Notes under the pieces: generated by a model
Told to the model about the DNA's origin: nothing
Database searches by the model: none
The model's input: only the letters and a program-made list of their open reading frames with translations
From: an uncultured Eubacterium sp.
GTDB lineage: Bacteria > Bacillota > Clostridia > Lachnospirales > Lachnospiraceae
Assembly (NCBI GenBank): GCA_958446835.1
Contig: CAUCXT010000014.1
Span: forward strand, 5,474 to 69,473
Reading direction: 5' to 3'
DNA length: 64,000 nucleotides
Made by a program: the position numbers and the translations under genes
Part shown: positions 27,143 to 35,829 of the stretch, piece by piece
How the letters are laid out: each line of letters begins with the position of its first letter
Numbering within the stretch: position 1 is the first letter of the stretch

Positions 27143-28444
27143 ATGAAGGTATTATGGCTTATAAATGCCCCGATACCTGCCCTTTGTGAGCGCGCCGGGC
27201 TTCCGGTTCAGGTCAAGGAGGGTTGGATAGACGGGCTGTACAATTCACTTATGGCTCTTGTGAGGGAGAAAAAACAGGATTTTGAGCTTGCAATAGCATT
27301 TCCGCAGTTTAGCAGGAGTGAGACAATAGAAGGGGAACTTGACGGCAATTCCTTTTACGGATTTTATAAGGAGGAGGATAAGCCCTACAAGTATAATAAA
27401 AGGCTGGAAGAAAGATTAAAATATATAATAGAAAAGGTTGCCCCTGATGTTGTCCATATAGCGGGAACTGAATATGAACATGCGGCGGCGATGGTGAGGG
27501 TGTTTAATAAGCCGGAGAGAACAGTGGTGTCCATTCAGGGACTTACGAGCGTCTATGCAAGACATTATATGGCAGACCTTCCTATAAAGGTAAGGTACGG
27601 CTTTACCTTCAGGGATTTGGTTAAGATGGACAACCTCTATTTTGACAGAAAAAAATATTATAAAAGGGGTGCCATGGAGAAGGAGACGATAAGAGGTGCA
27701 GGACATATTATCGGAAGAACTGACTGGGATAATATATGCACACGCCTTATCAATCCTGAGGCACAGTACCATTATTGCAGTGAGATATTGAGAAAGGACT
27801 TTTATGACGGAAGCCGCTGGAATATGGATGAATGTGACAGTCATACGATATTCGTATCTCAGGGATATTATCCTATAAAAGGGCTTCACTATATGCTAGA
27901 GGCACTAAGTGATATAAGAAAATTCTACCCGGATGTGAGGCTCAGGGTTGCAGGTGGGGTGAATCTCAACAATGCAGGACTAAAAAACAGGCTGAAACAG
28001 AAGAATTATCAGCGCTATTTATCTAAGCTTATAGAGAAGTACAATCTTGCAGAGTGTGTGGAATTTCTTCCGCCGCTTAAGGCAGATGAGATGAAGAGTA
28101 TGTACCTTAAGAGCAATGTTTTTGTATCGCCATCCTCCATTGAAAATTCACCTAATTCACTGGGGGAGGCGATGATACTTGGCGTTCCGTGTGTTTCTTC
28201 ACTGGTAGGCGGGGTGGGAAACATGCTTATAAACGGAGTTGAAGGCTTCACATATCAGCATGATGCACCTTATATGCTTGCATACTACGTCATGGAGATA
28301 TTCAGGCTGCAGAAGGAAAACAGGCAGCAGTTGGCAGATATGACCGATATGGCACATAGTCATGCAATGAGACTCTTCGACAGTGAAAAAAACGCTGCAA
28401 ATATGCTTGAAATATACGCAGGTATTGAAAGGATAAAAAGATGA
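27143..28444 (+). CDS. Family 4 glycosyltransferase
   Basis: A 433-aa GT-B fold transferase. The C-terminal nucleotide-sugar half contains LRVAGGVNLNN, FLPPLKADEMKSMYLKSNVF and the retaining EX7E-type motif in SSIENSPNSLGEAMILGVPC. The N-terminal acceptor half begins MKVLWLINAPIP, with GTEYEHAAAM further on. It lies within the O-acylation cluster, so it probably builds the same polysaccharide. Its last 4 bases overlap the next gene (ATGA), which indicates translational coupling. Confidence 0.88.
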   Translation: MKVLWLINAPIPALCERAGLPVQVKEGWIDGLYNSLMALVREKKQDFELAIAFPQFSRSETIEGELDGNSFYGFYKEEDKPYKYNKRLEERLKYIIEKVAPDVVHIAGTEYEHAAAMVRVFNKPERTVVSIQGLTSVYARHYMADLPIKVRYGFTFRDLVKMDNLYFDRKKYYKRGAMEKETIRGAGHIIGRTDWDNICTRLINPEAQYHYCSEILRKDFYDGSRWNMDECDSHTIFVSQGYYPIKGLHYMLEALSDIRKFYPDVRLRVAGGVNLNNAGLKNRLKQKNYQRYLSKLIEKYNLAECVEFLPPLKADEMKSMYLKSNVFVSPSSIENSPNSLGEAMILGVPCVSSLVGGVGNMLINGVEGFTYQHDAPYMLAYYVMEIFRLQKENRQQLADMTDMAHSHAMRLFDSEKNAANMLEIYAGIERIKR

Positions 28445-30753
28445 AAAAAAAGAATTGGATAATAGTAATATTACTTGAGCTTGCATTGCTTGTGGGTGCT
28501 GTCTGCATGACGGCATTTCCTGCAATCAACAGGACATATACTGCTGATGAGCTTACACAGATATGCGGTGAAGTTCATGACGATGGTCTGTATGTTGACC
28601 AGAATATTCACTGGGCGGATAATTTTGCGCTGACGCCGGCGCTCAAGCTAAACTACGGCAGCTACAAGATAACTGTCAAATATAATACAGACGGATACAA
28701 TAATCTTCTTATGCTGTCATATCCGAATGTGATGAACTCAATTGAACCGATGAACGGACAGCTCTACTCTAATTCGTGCAGGCTTTCGGTCGACAGAAAT
28801 GAGGTATCGATGGAGGCGTATGTAAAGTCGGGAAGGGAAGATTACCTTGCCAGTGTCTATTTTATGGGAGAAGGATACCTCACCGTTGAGAGTATCACCG
28901 TCCAGAAAACGGCGGGCGGAGTGTTGAGAGCGGGTCTGACCGTTATTTTACTCAGTGTAATTGTAAATCTGCTGATTGTTTTTTGGGACAAGCGCAAGCA
29001 GAACAAGATAAAGCAGGAAAGTATCCAGACGTTTTTTATGCTCAGCGGAATAATAATATTTACATCCATTCCACTGATGTTTGATTATATTTTGCAGGGA
29101 CATGACCTGATTTTCCATCTTCTGAGGATTGAGGGAATTAAGGAGGGGCTGCGCTCAGGGGATTTCCCGATTAAGATACAGTCTAACTGGCTTAGCGGTA
29201 ACGGATATGCAACGTCGGTGTTCTATGGGGACATATTCCTCTATATACCGGCACTTCTGCGTCTGTGTGGCTTTAACATAACAGAAAGCTATAATATTTA
29301 TATATTCCTAAACAATGTGGCTACATGTCTGATTTCGTATTACTGCTTTAAAATCATGTCGGGAAAGAGAAATGTTGCAGTCATAGGTTCAGCGCTGTAC
29401 ACGGCTTCCATGTACAGAATAATAGATATATATATAAGGTCTTCCGTTGGAGAGTATTCGGCGATAACATTTCTTCCGCTTATCGCGTGCGGATTGTGGA
29501 AGATATTCACAGAGGACACAGACAGCGAAAATTATTCTAAGAATTGGATTATGCCTGTAATTGGCTACAGCGGAATAATCAACACACATATTCTCACATG
29601 TGAGATGGCAGGTGCGTTCACAATTTTACTCTGCCTTGTGATGATAAAGAAGGTATTCAATAAGAAGACTTTCGCTGTCCTTGTAAAAATTGTCATATAT
29701 ACGGTCATTTTAAACTTGGGATTCCTCCTGCCATTTCTTCATTATATGAAGCTGGGAGGCTTTATCGTGACCGACGGCTCGCGTTTTACAAGTGGAATAC
29801 AGCAGTATGGAGCTTTCCTTGGACAGCTTTTTGAGCCATTTACAACCTATGAGGGACTTTCAGTCAATACCGAGATGGGAATTGCCGATGAGATGCCTTC
29901 GACAACAGGTCTTGGACTTGTAGTATGTGCTGTGGCAATCATATATGTGCTTGTATCCGGATATGTAAAGGATAAAAAGCAGAAGCATACAGGTATAATT
30001 GCGCTTGCATTTGCAGCACTTTCACTCTGGTTTTCATCGAATCTTTTCCCATGGGATAAGTTCCAGGACATGAACTCGCTGTTTGAAAAGCTTATATCCA
30101 TGATTTCTCTTCCATGGAGATTCTTAAGTATAGCGACTGTGATGTTGGCTGTGTGCGGTAGCATCGCGCTTATCAATATGGATGAGAAGCGTAAAGAGTA
30201 CAAGTACTTTGTGGGTGCGATGATTTTTGCCTGTGTTATACAGAGCTCCGTGCTTATGAGTGATATTATGAATCATTATGAGCCGTACAGAGTGTATGGC
30301 GAACAGGCGCTTGATACCACAACAGTAATAGGAGCTGAATACCTTCCTTATGGTTCGGTTGTGGAGACATTTATGGCACAGTATGTGCAACCGGGCGACA
30401 ATATAGAGTATACACAGAACTACAGACATAACAATTATATTGAGTGCAGCATAAAGAATAACGGCAGTGAGGAAAGCAATGTCAAATTCTCAATTGTCTA
30501 TTATGCAGGTTACACGGCAGTTGATAAGCAGACCGGGGATAGGCTTGAGGTCTACAATGATGGCGGACAGCTTGCGCTGAAGGTCAGGCCGGGATATTCC
30601 GGGGATGTTGTTGTCAAGTTCACAGGCTTTGTATTGTGGAAAGTATCGGCAATTGTGTCAATGCTTGCCTTTATTATACTTATTATATGTATTACCGGAA
30701 AAGAGAAGGTAATATTAAAAGCGTTAGTGAAGAAAAAAATTAAAAGAGGCTAA
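28441..30753 (+). CDS. Large polytopic membrane protein, YfhO/6-PTP-synthase-related type
   Basis: A 770-aa protein with one N-terminal helix, an extracellular region (about 30-160), then about a dozen hydrophobic helices up to residue 600, and a further extracellular domain before a last helix near 740. The layout resembles GT-C fold transferases and the YfhO or 6-pyruvoyl-tetrahydropterin-synthase-related membrane families. The stretch QGHDLIFHLLRIEGIKEGLR near residue 220 is typical of the latter and includes acidic/His residues in the first loop. It could transfer a lipid-linked sugar outside the cell. The function is inferred only. Confidence 0.65.
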   Translation: MKKKNWIIVILLELALLVGAVCMTAFPAINRTYTADELTQICGEVHDDGLYVDQNIHWADNFALTPALKLNYGSYKITVKYNTDGYNNLLMLSYPNVMNSIEPMNGQLYSNSCRLSVDRNEVSMEAYVKSGREDYLASVYFMGEGYLTVESITVQKTAGGVLRAGLTVILLSVIVNLLIVFWDKRKQNKIKQESIQTFFMLSGIIIFTSIPLMFDYILQGHDLIFHLLRIEGIKEGLRSGDFPIKIQSNWLSGNGYATSVFYGDIFLYIPALLRLCGFNITESYNIYIFLNNVATCLISYYCFKIMSGKRNVAVIGSALYTASMYRIIDIYIRSSVGEYSAITFLPLIACGLWKIFTEDTDSENYSKNWIMPVIGYSGIINTHILTCEMAGAFTILLCLVMIKKVFNKKTFAVLVKIVIYTVILNLGFLLPFLHYMKLGGFIVTDGSRFTSGIQQYGAFLGQLFEPFTTYEGLSVNTEMGIADEMPSTTGLGLVVCAVAIIYVLVSGYVKDKKQKHTGIIALAFAALSLWFSSNLFPWDKFQDMNSLFEKLISMISLPWRFLSIATVMLAVCGSIALINMDEKRKEYKYFVGAMIFACVIQSSVLMSDIMNHYEPYRVYGEQALDTTTVIGAEYLPYGSVVETFMAQYVQPGDNIEYTQNYRHNNYIECSIKNNGSEESNVKFSIVYYAGYTAVDKQTGDRLEVYNDGGQLALKVRPGYSGDVVVKFTGFVLWKVSAIVSMLAFIILIICITGKEKVILKALVKKKIKRG

Positions 30754-30760
30754 TTAGGTT

Positions 30761-31906
30761 ATGGACACGTCACCAAGGAAACGAAAGTCCTCAGGAAAGA
30801 AAGATTTTGAGAGAAGGCTTGCAGGACTTAATTGTAAAAGAGGAATCATTTTTGCAATATCGGTTTCGATAGTACTTGTAATATATTATTTTCTGGCAAG
30901 GAAGGAGCAGGAACTGCCATATTGGTATGACGCAATGCTTATAGTGGTATTCACGCTGCAGCTTGCCGGTGCAATATTGCTTATGTATATTTTAAGAAAT
31001 GCACAAAAGGCGATGGCAGCAGCATATAGGGCGTATTTTATAATGACATTCATTGTTTTTATGCCTGTATGTATCGCTGATTATAAAGTAAGTGGCAGCA
31101 TTATTGCGTACGTGCTTTTGGTGGGAGCCTCAATATTCATACCGGTACTGTTAAGAAGCGAGCTGCATATCTATACGCTGCTTATGGCAACAGCGACATT
31201 TGTATATTGTGTATTTGTCTCACAGGGAGGCATAAGAGTAGTTATAGAAGCAGCAGTGGTTGGTGGATTGGGTATTGTTGCCGGAAGATATTCGCAGGAG
31301 AGATTCAGGAGCTATATCCGTCTTGAAAATGAAAATAAGACGAAGAACATACTGTCTAATGAGGATTCGCTCACAGGGCTTACCAACAAAAGCGGACTTA
31401 TAAATACCGCCGGAGTAATGTGGCAGTTCTGCATACGAAATCATTCTGTTGCGGGCGGAATATTCATAGATATTGATTTTTTTAACAATTATAATGATGC
31501 TTTTGGATATTCGCAGGGGGATGAGTGTCTTAAAGAAATTGCAGACGCGATATCCTCCTGTGCGCGCAGGGATACGGATACGGTTGCAAGAGTTGGAGGA
31601 GAGGCATTTTTCGTCATGGTTGAAGGTGTCGAAAAGGAGAATCTTATTGCACTGGCATTAAAAATCAGAAGTGCGATTGCCGGACTTGAGCTTGAACAGG
31701 AGTTTACCGGCGTATCTAAGTATCTGACGGTGAGCATAGGCGTTTCGTATACTTATCCGGAGAAGGGCTCAAGCTTTAAGAGCCTATATGACAGTGCCGC
31801 TGATGCGATGTACACTGCGAAGGAGAACGGACGTAATTGCGTAGTATGTGATGGTAATGTATACGGAAGAATGAAAAATGGCGTTGGAACAGCTATAGGA
31901 AATTAA
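30761..31906 (+). CDS. GGDEF-domain membrane protein with degenerate GGEAF active site
   Basis: A 381-aa protein with about five or six hydrophobic helices in residues 25-180 and a C-terminal GGDEF domain. IFIDIDFFNNYNDAFGYSQG is the metal-binding start, and RDTD supplies a product-inhibition I-site (RxxD) five residues before the signature. The signature itself reads RVGGEAFFVM: the catalytic glutamate of GG(D/E)EF is Ala, so diguanylate cyclase activity is doubtful. It may bind c-di-GMP or GTP as a sensor. Only 8 nt separate it from the membrane glycosylation gene, so it may tune polysaccharide production. Confidence 0.85.
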   Translation: MDTSPRKRKSSGKKDFERRLAGLNCKRGIIFAISVSIVLVIYYFLARKEQELPYWYDAMLIVVFTLQLAGAILLMYILRNAQKAMAAAYRAYFIMTFIVFMPVCIADYKVSGSIIAYVLLVGASIFIPVLLRSELHIYTLLMATATFVYCVFVSQGGIRVVIEAAVVGGLGIVAGRYSQERFRSYIRLENENKTKNILSNEDSLTGLTNKSGLINTAGVMWQFCIRNHSVAGGIFIDIDFFNNYNDAFGYSQGDECLKEIADAISSCARRDTDTVARVGGEAFFVMVEGVEKENLIALALKIRSAIAGLELEQEFTGVSKYLTVSIGVSYTYPEKGSSFKSLYDSAADAMYTAKENGRNCVVCDGNVYGRMKNGVGTAIGN

Positions 31907-31921
31907 ACAGGTGGTATTGTA

Positions 31922-32605
31922 ATGCAGCATGAATTTTTACAGAATATTAATATTGTCTCAACAGTCTTAAGACTGCTGCTTGCACTTGTGTGCGGAGGTC
32001 TTTTAGGCTTGGAAAGAGGCAAGAAAAAACGCCCGGCGGGCTTTAGGACACATATGCTTGTATGTGTCGGCTCAGCGCTTGCCATGATAACCAATCAGTA
32101 TATGGCTGAGCATTATACAGGAATAGATGCCTCACGAATGGCTTCACAGGTCATAAGCGGTATAGGCTTTTTGGGTGCCGGAACAATTATGGTTACGGGG
32201 CTTCAGAAGATAAGAGGACTCACAACAGCAGCCGGGCTGTGGGTTGTGGCGTGTATTGGACTTGCGTTTGGAACAGGCTTTTACTCAGGCGGAATAATAG
32301 CGACTGTGCTGTGTTATGTGATTAACACAGTACTGCATCGTTTTGAGACGAGGATGGAGACTAATGCGAGAGTTATAGGACTATATGTGGAGCTTGCGGA
32401 TGTCTCTTATGTCGGAAAGCTTCTTGAGAAATTAAGACAGCTTGATATAAATGTGTCCGAGTTCGAAACCGGCAAGGCGCGCATGTCGGATAACCATGTC
32501 GGTGTGCTGCTTGTGGTCAAACTGGTACATTTTGTGCAGCACTCCGAGGTCATTGAGCAGCTTGAGATGGTTGAGGGAGTGAGCTTCGTGGAGGAGGTCA
32601 ACTGA
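31922..32605 (+). CDS. MgtC/SapB family membrane protein
   Basis: A 227-aa protein. Four N-terminal hydrophobic helices (about residues 12-130) carry the family signature GGLLGLERGKKKRPAGFRTH, then SGIGFLGAGTIMV and RGLTTAAGLWVVACIGLAFG. A C-terminal ACT-like soluble domain follows from about residue 145. Homologues affect Mg2+ homeostasis or membrane energetics, but the exact activity is unsettled. It lies 15 nt after the GGDEF gene with its own AGGTGG ribosome site and may be the last gene of that transcript, given the terminator at 32645. Confidence 0.88.
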   Translation: MQHEFLQNINIVSTVLRLLLALVCGGLLGLERGKKKRPAGFRTHMLVCVGSALAMITNQYMAEHYTGIDASRMASQVISGIGFLGAGTIMVTGLQKIRGLTTAAGLWVVACIGLAFGTGFYSGGIIATVLCYVINTVLHRFETRMETNARVIGLYVELADVSYVGKLLEKLRQLDINVSEFETGKARMSDNHVGVLLVVKLVHFVQHSEVIEQLEMVEGVSFVEEVN

Positions 32606-32644
32606 GAATTTTTAATATATGAATGTATAACGAATTTTGTACAG

Positions 32645-32689
32645 CCCCTTGGTATATATTTTAATAGGAATATATACCGGGGGTTTTTT
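32645..32689 (+). terminator. Terminator-like hairpin abutting the next start codon
   Basis: CCCCTTGGTATATATT pairs with AATATATACCGGGGG (the T-T bulged) around a short loop and is followed by six T. The last T touches the ATG of the deacetylase gene at 32690. The GGGGG of the 3' arm is also the only plausible ribosome site for that gene, so folding would hide it. Confidence 0.7.
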
Positions 32690-33532
32690 ATGTTTATAAA
32701 CAAAAAAATAAATCTCAAGGACTTAAAGACGCAAGCAGGAGGCGCATTAAAAAGGGTGCGTCCGGCTGTCAGGAGAAATAAGAAAACTGTTGTGGCAGGG
32801 CTTATGCTTGTGCTGCTTGCAGGTATCGCGTATGCAGGACCAAGGGCTGTTGTGGCGGCGTCACAGAAGGCGATGGCGGCTTCTAGGGAGCTGCCTATAT
32901 ACTGTGTTGACAGGAAAGACAAGGTGGTGGCGCTTACATTTGATGCCGCCTGGGGGAATGAGGACACGCAGCAGATACTTGACATTCTGGAAAAGCATAA
33001 TGTGAAGGTGACTTTCTTTGCCACAGGCGGCTGGGTTGAGACTTACCCGGATGATGTTAAGAAGATTATAGAAGCCGGGCACGCATTTGGCAATCACAGC
33101 GAGAACCATAAGTTTATGACAAAACTGTCCGATGAACAGAAAAAGCAGGAGCTTATGAAGGTTCATGACAAGGTTAAGGCACTTACAGGCTATGAGATGT
33201 GCCTGTTCCGCCCTCCTTATGGTGATTACAATGACGCGGTAGTGAGGACTGCGGAAAGCCTTGGATACTATACGATACAGTGGAGCGTGGATAGTCTTGA
33301 CTGGAAGGATTATGGTGTTGATTCAATCATAAAGACTGTCACTCAACACAAGAATCTGGACAGCGGTGCGATAATACTCATGCACAATGGTGCTAAGTAT
33401 ACTGCGGACGCATTGGATAGCGTTATAACGAACCTGAAGGAGCAGGGCTACAGCTTTGTCACGGTTGCACAGCTTATACATACAGGCAAGTATCATATAG
33501 ACCATACAGGGAAGCAGATTGCGGACGAATAA
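32690..33532 (+). CDS. Polysaccharide deacetylase (NodB fold), PdaB-like, membrane-anchored
   Basis: A 280-aa predicted secreted deacetylase. After a basic N-terminus, residues 36-55 form a signal anchor (VVAGLMLVLLAGIAYAG). NodB motifs are in order: VALTFDAAWGNEDT, metal-binding GNHSENHKFM (HxxxH), FRPPYGDYND, SVDSLDWKD and ILMHNG. The second Asp of the usual TFDDG motif is Ala, as seen in sporulation-type PdaB relatives. Likely substrates are peptidoglycan or another N-acetylated cell-wall glycan. The start codon is adjacent to a terminator-like hairpin; no better downstream start preserves the signal anchor. Confidence 0.87.
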   Translation: MFINKKINLKDLKTQAGGALKRVRPAVRRNKKTVVAGLMLVLLAGIAYAGPRAVVAASQKAMAASRELPIYCVDRKDKVVALTFDAAWGNEDTQQILDILEKHNVKVTFFATGGWVETYPDDVKKIIEAGHAFGNHSENHKFMTKLSDEQKKQELMKVHDKVKALTGYEMCLFRPPYGDYNDAVVRTAESLGYYTIQWSVDSLDWKDYGVDSIIKTVTQHKNLDSGAIILMHNGAKYTADALDSVITNLKEQGYSFVTVAQLIHTGKYHIDHTGKQIADE

Positions 33533-33554
33533 CCGGAGTGCGGGACAGGGGGGG

Positions 33555-33619
33555 TGGGACAGGGGTCAGGTACGTGTCCCAACGCCACTGTCTGGGACAT
33601 GTACCAGACCCCTGTCCCA
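33555..33619. repeat. GGGACAGGGGTC dyad element, copy B
   Basis: TGGGACAGGGGTCAGGTACG..CCCA pairs with TGGGACATGTACCAGACCCC..CCCA over about 27 bp with two mismatches. Each arm is itself partly palindromic. It begins 22 nt after the deacetylase stop. The core is shared with 18380-18427 and 49077-49142, but the inner bases differ (GGTAC rather than GACAC) and the change is matched on the other arm. Confidence 0.85.
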
Positions 33620-33709
33620 ACGGCTTGTATTTTATTGTGGGATAACATATAATAGATGTAGATAGGATATGTCGGGAATTTCAGCAGAATGGAAAGGGGA
33701 GTATTATAA

Positions 33710-35290
33710 ATGGGCATATATTTTAATCCGGGTAACAGAAGCTTTGTGCAAGCCAGAAACAGTATGATTTATGTGGACAAGACGAAATTACTGGAATTTC
33801 TCAATAAGAGATTATATACGGAGGACAAGTGTATAGCGCTGAGCCATGCAAGGCGTTTCGGAAAATCACATGCTGCCGGAATGATTGATGCTTATTATAG
33901 CCGTGGATGTGATTCTACCGAGCTTTTTGAGGATACGAAGCTTGCTGCTGATACAGATTATAAGAAGCACATGAACAAGTACAATGTGATACATCTGGAT
34001 GTGGCTTCGTTTTGGGATTCATACAAGGACAATATTGTTGAGAAGATTGTGGAGTATGTGTATAAAGATTTTAGGGTTGCCTTTGGGGATGAACTCAATT
34101 ATGATGACAGCTTTGGATATAATCTGATGCAGATATATCAAAAAACAGGAATACCATTTGTAATTATCATAGATGAATGGGACTGTATAATAAGAAATTG
34201 TGATGACGAGGAACTTGTCCATAAATATTTGCAGTTTTTACACTCATTATTTAAGTCGGAGGAGGCAAAATCATTTTTGGCGTTGGCTTACATTACGGGA
34301 ATACTGCCGATAAAGAAGATAAAGGACGAGTCTGCGCTTAACAATTTCAGGGAATATACAATGCTTAGGTCAAAACCTATTACAGAGTTCTATGGGTTTA
34401 CGGAAGATGAGGTTAAAGACCTTTGCAGACGGTATGATATGGATTTTGAAGCAACGAAAGCATGGTATAATGGATACCTGATAGACGGTATGCATATGTA
34501 TAATCCTAATTCTGTGTCAATGGCTATGAATAACCATGACTTTGACTCATATTGGAAAAATACATCGTCCTTTGCTTCAATAAATACATTTATCACGATG
34601 AACTATGATGGGCTTAAGGATGACGTGATGGCAATGCTGTCCGGGGAAAAGGTGTATGTTAATACCGACACCTTCCAGAATGACCTTTCCACTGTCTCAT
34701 CAAAGGACGAGGCTATCACCGCGTTGATTCACCTTGGATATTTAGGATATGACAGGGAAGAGTATAGTGCGTATATACCTAATTATGAGGTGAAAAAAGC
34801 CTATCAGGCGGCATTATGTACCGGAAGCTGGAGCGAAATCGCAAAATCAGTCGGAAAATGTGATGAGCTGTTAAGAGCCACGATAAAGGGCGATGAGGAG
34901 AAGGTTGCGGAGCTTGTTGAACTTGCACATGACACCTATACGTCAGTGTTAAAGTATAATGATGAGAACTCACTTAGCTGTGTTCTCACGATGGCATATT
35001 TCACCGCACCGGCATTTTACAATATTATTCGGGAAATGCCGGCGGGCAAAGGCTTTGCCGATTTTGTATTTATTCCGAGAGCCAATGCCGGAAGCAGACC
35101 TGCAATGGTGGTGGAATTAAAGTACAATAAGTCGGCGGACACCGCGATAAACCAGATTAAGGAAAACAGATACCATGGAGCACTGTCAGGCTACAGTGAC
35201 AGAATACTCTTAGTAGGAATCAATTATGATGCGGACGGGAAGGACGCGAAAAAGCACACATGTGTGATTGAGGAATTCACTTCAAGGTAA
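33710..35290 (+). CDS. AAA-ATPase-like / PD-(D/E)XK nuclease family protein
   Basis: A 526-aa protein of the widespread gut-bacterial family pairing an AAA-ATPase-like domain (PF09820 type) with a C-terminal PDDEXK_9 nuclease-like domain. The P-loop is the unusual LSHARRFGKSH near residue 43, and a Walker-B-like VIIIDEWD lies near 150. The C-terminus has FADFVFIPRANAGSRPAMVV followed by ELKYNKS, giving the D...ExK residues. The biological role is unknown; many copies per genome are usual, suggesting a mobile or defence-type gene. AGGGGAG precedes the ATG, and it lies directly before the immunity array. Confidence 0.82.
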   Translation: MGIYFNPGNRSFVQARNSMIYVDKTKLLEFLNKRLYTEDKCIALSHARRFGKSHAAGMIDAYYSRGCDSTELFEDTKLAADTDYKKHMNKYNVIHLDVASFWDSYKDNIVEKIVEYVYKDFRVAFGDELNYDDSFGYNLMQIYQKTGIPFVIIIDEWDCIIRNCDDEELVHKYLQFLHSLFKSEEAKSFLALAYITGILPIKKIKDESALNNFREYTMLRSKPITEFYGFTEDEVKDLCRRYDMDFEATKAWYNGYLIDGMHMYNPNSVSMAMNNHDFDSYWKNTSSFASINTFITMNYDGLKDDVMAMLSGEKVYVNTDTFQNDLSTVSSKDEAITALIHLGYLGYDREEYSAYIPNYEVKKAYQAALCTGSWSEIAKSVGKCDELLRATIKGDEEKVAELVELAHDTYTSVLKYNDENSLSCVLTMAYFTAPAFYNIIREMPAGKGFADFVFIPRANAGSRPAMVVELKYNKSADTAINQIKENRYHGALSGYSDRILLVGINYDADGKDAKKHTCVIEEFTSR

Positions 35291-35293
35291 TAT

Positions 35294-35401
35294 TTCAATT
35301 GCGTTTACATCAAGAATTCGACATTAGAGTGGTAAGATGTAAAAGAGTTTGCAAATGGTGGAGATGTATTAGAAAAAATAGAAATATTAACGGAGAATTA
35401 A
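35294..35401 (+). pseudogene. Orphan toxin C-terminal tail 1, with internal stop
   Basis: In one frame this reads FNCVYIKNSTLEW, a TAA at 35333-35335, then DVKEFANGGDVLEKIEILTE ending N and stop at 35399-35401. The stop falls 3 nt before the GTG start of the next gene. It looks like the severed 3' end of a polymorphic-toxin gene, damaged by one nonsense change. The toxin type is not recognisable. Confidence 0.45.
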
Positions 35402-35403
35402 GT

Positions 35404-35655
35404 GTGGATAAAAACGAATTAATTTCTAGTATACTATCATTTAAAGATAAAATAGGCATGCGGAAAATAGTATTAAATCAAATTACGGATGCAGATTTTG
35501 TTATAGGATATGGTTTTGATAATAATGAAAAATTATGGAAGGTTTATCAAAATAATGAAAGAGGAATGAAGGCAGAATGGAAGTTCGAGAATGAGGAAGA
35601 GGCATTAGAGAAATTATATAAAAAAGTAAAATTTCAGTCCAAAATAATAAATTAA
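35404..35655 (+). CDS. Small immunity-type protein A
   Basis: 83 aa from GTG 35404, with GGAG 8 nt upstream; the frame is open to 35299, but that upstream part overlaps the toxin-tail relic. It is a soluble, Lys/Glu-rich protein with GYGFDNNEKLWKVYQNNERG and EAEALEKLYKKVKF-like composition, reminiscent of small polymorphic-toxin immunity proteins. No family is assigned with certainty. It is clearly more A+T-rich than the preceding gene and is the first member of the immunity array. Confidence 0.6.
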   Translation: MDKNELISSILSFKDKIGMRKIVLNQITDADFVIGYGFDNNEKLWKVYQNNERGMKAEWKFENEEEALEKLYKKVKFQSKIIN

Positions 35656-35659
35656 ATAA

Positions 35660-35827
35660 GGTCTTTTCAAAATCCATTTATCAAATAAAAATATAGTATC
35701 AGCGGTGTTTTTGACTCTAAAAGTCACGAACACCGCTGAATTAGATTCATTAGGCAGAGCAATGGGAATTGAAGCTGCTATCATGCCGGGCTTGAATATA
35801 TATCAAACAATATTGAACAGAAAGTAG
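35660..35827 (+). pseudogene. Orphan toxin C-terminal tail 2
   Basis: A 55-codon frame without a start, ending ELDSLGRAMGIEAAIMPGLN then IYQTILNRK and TAG at 35825-35827, 2 nt before the SUKH gene. The placement matches toxin genes ending at their immunity gene. Within it, TCAGCGGTGTT and AACACCGCTGA (35699-35739) form an inverted repeat that may mark a junction. Confidence 0.5.
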
Positions 35828-35829
35828 GT

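Noticed and set aside
35699..35739. Terminator inside toxin tail 2
   Set aside because: The stem is good, but neither strand has a T-run after it, and it lies within an open frame.
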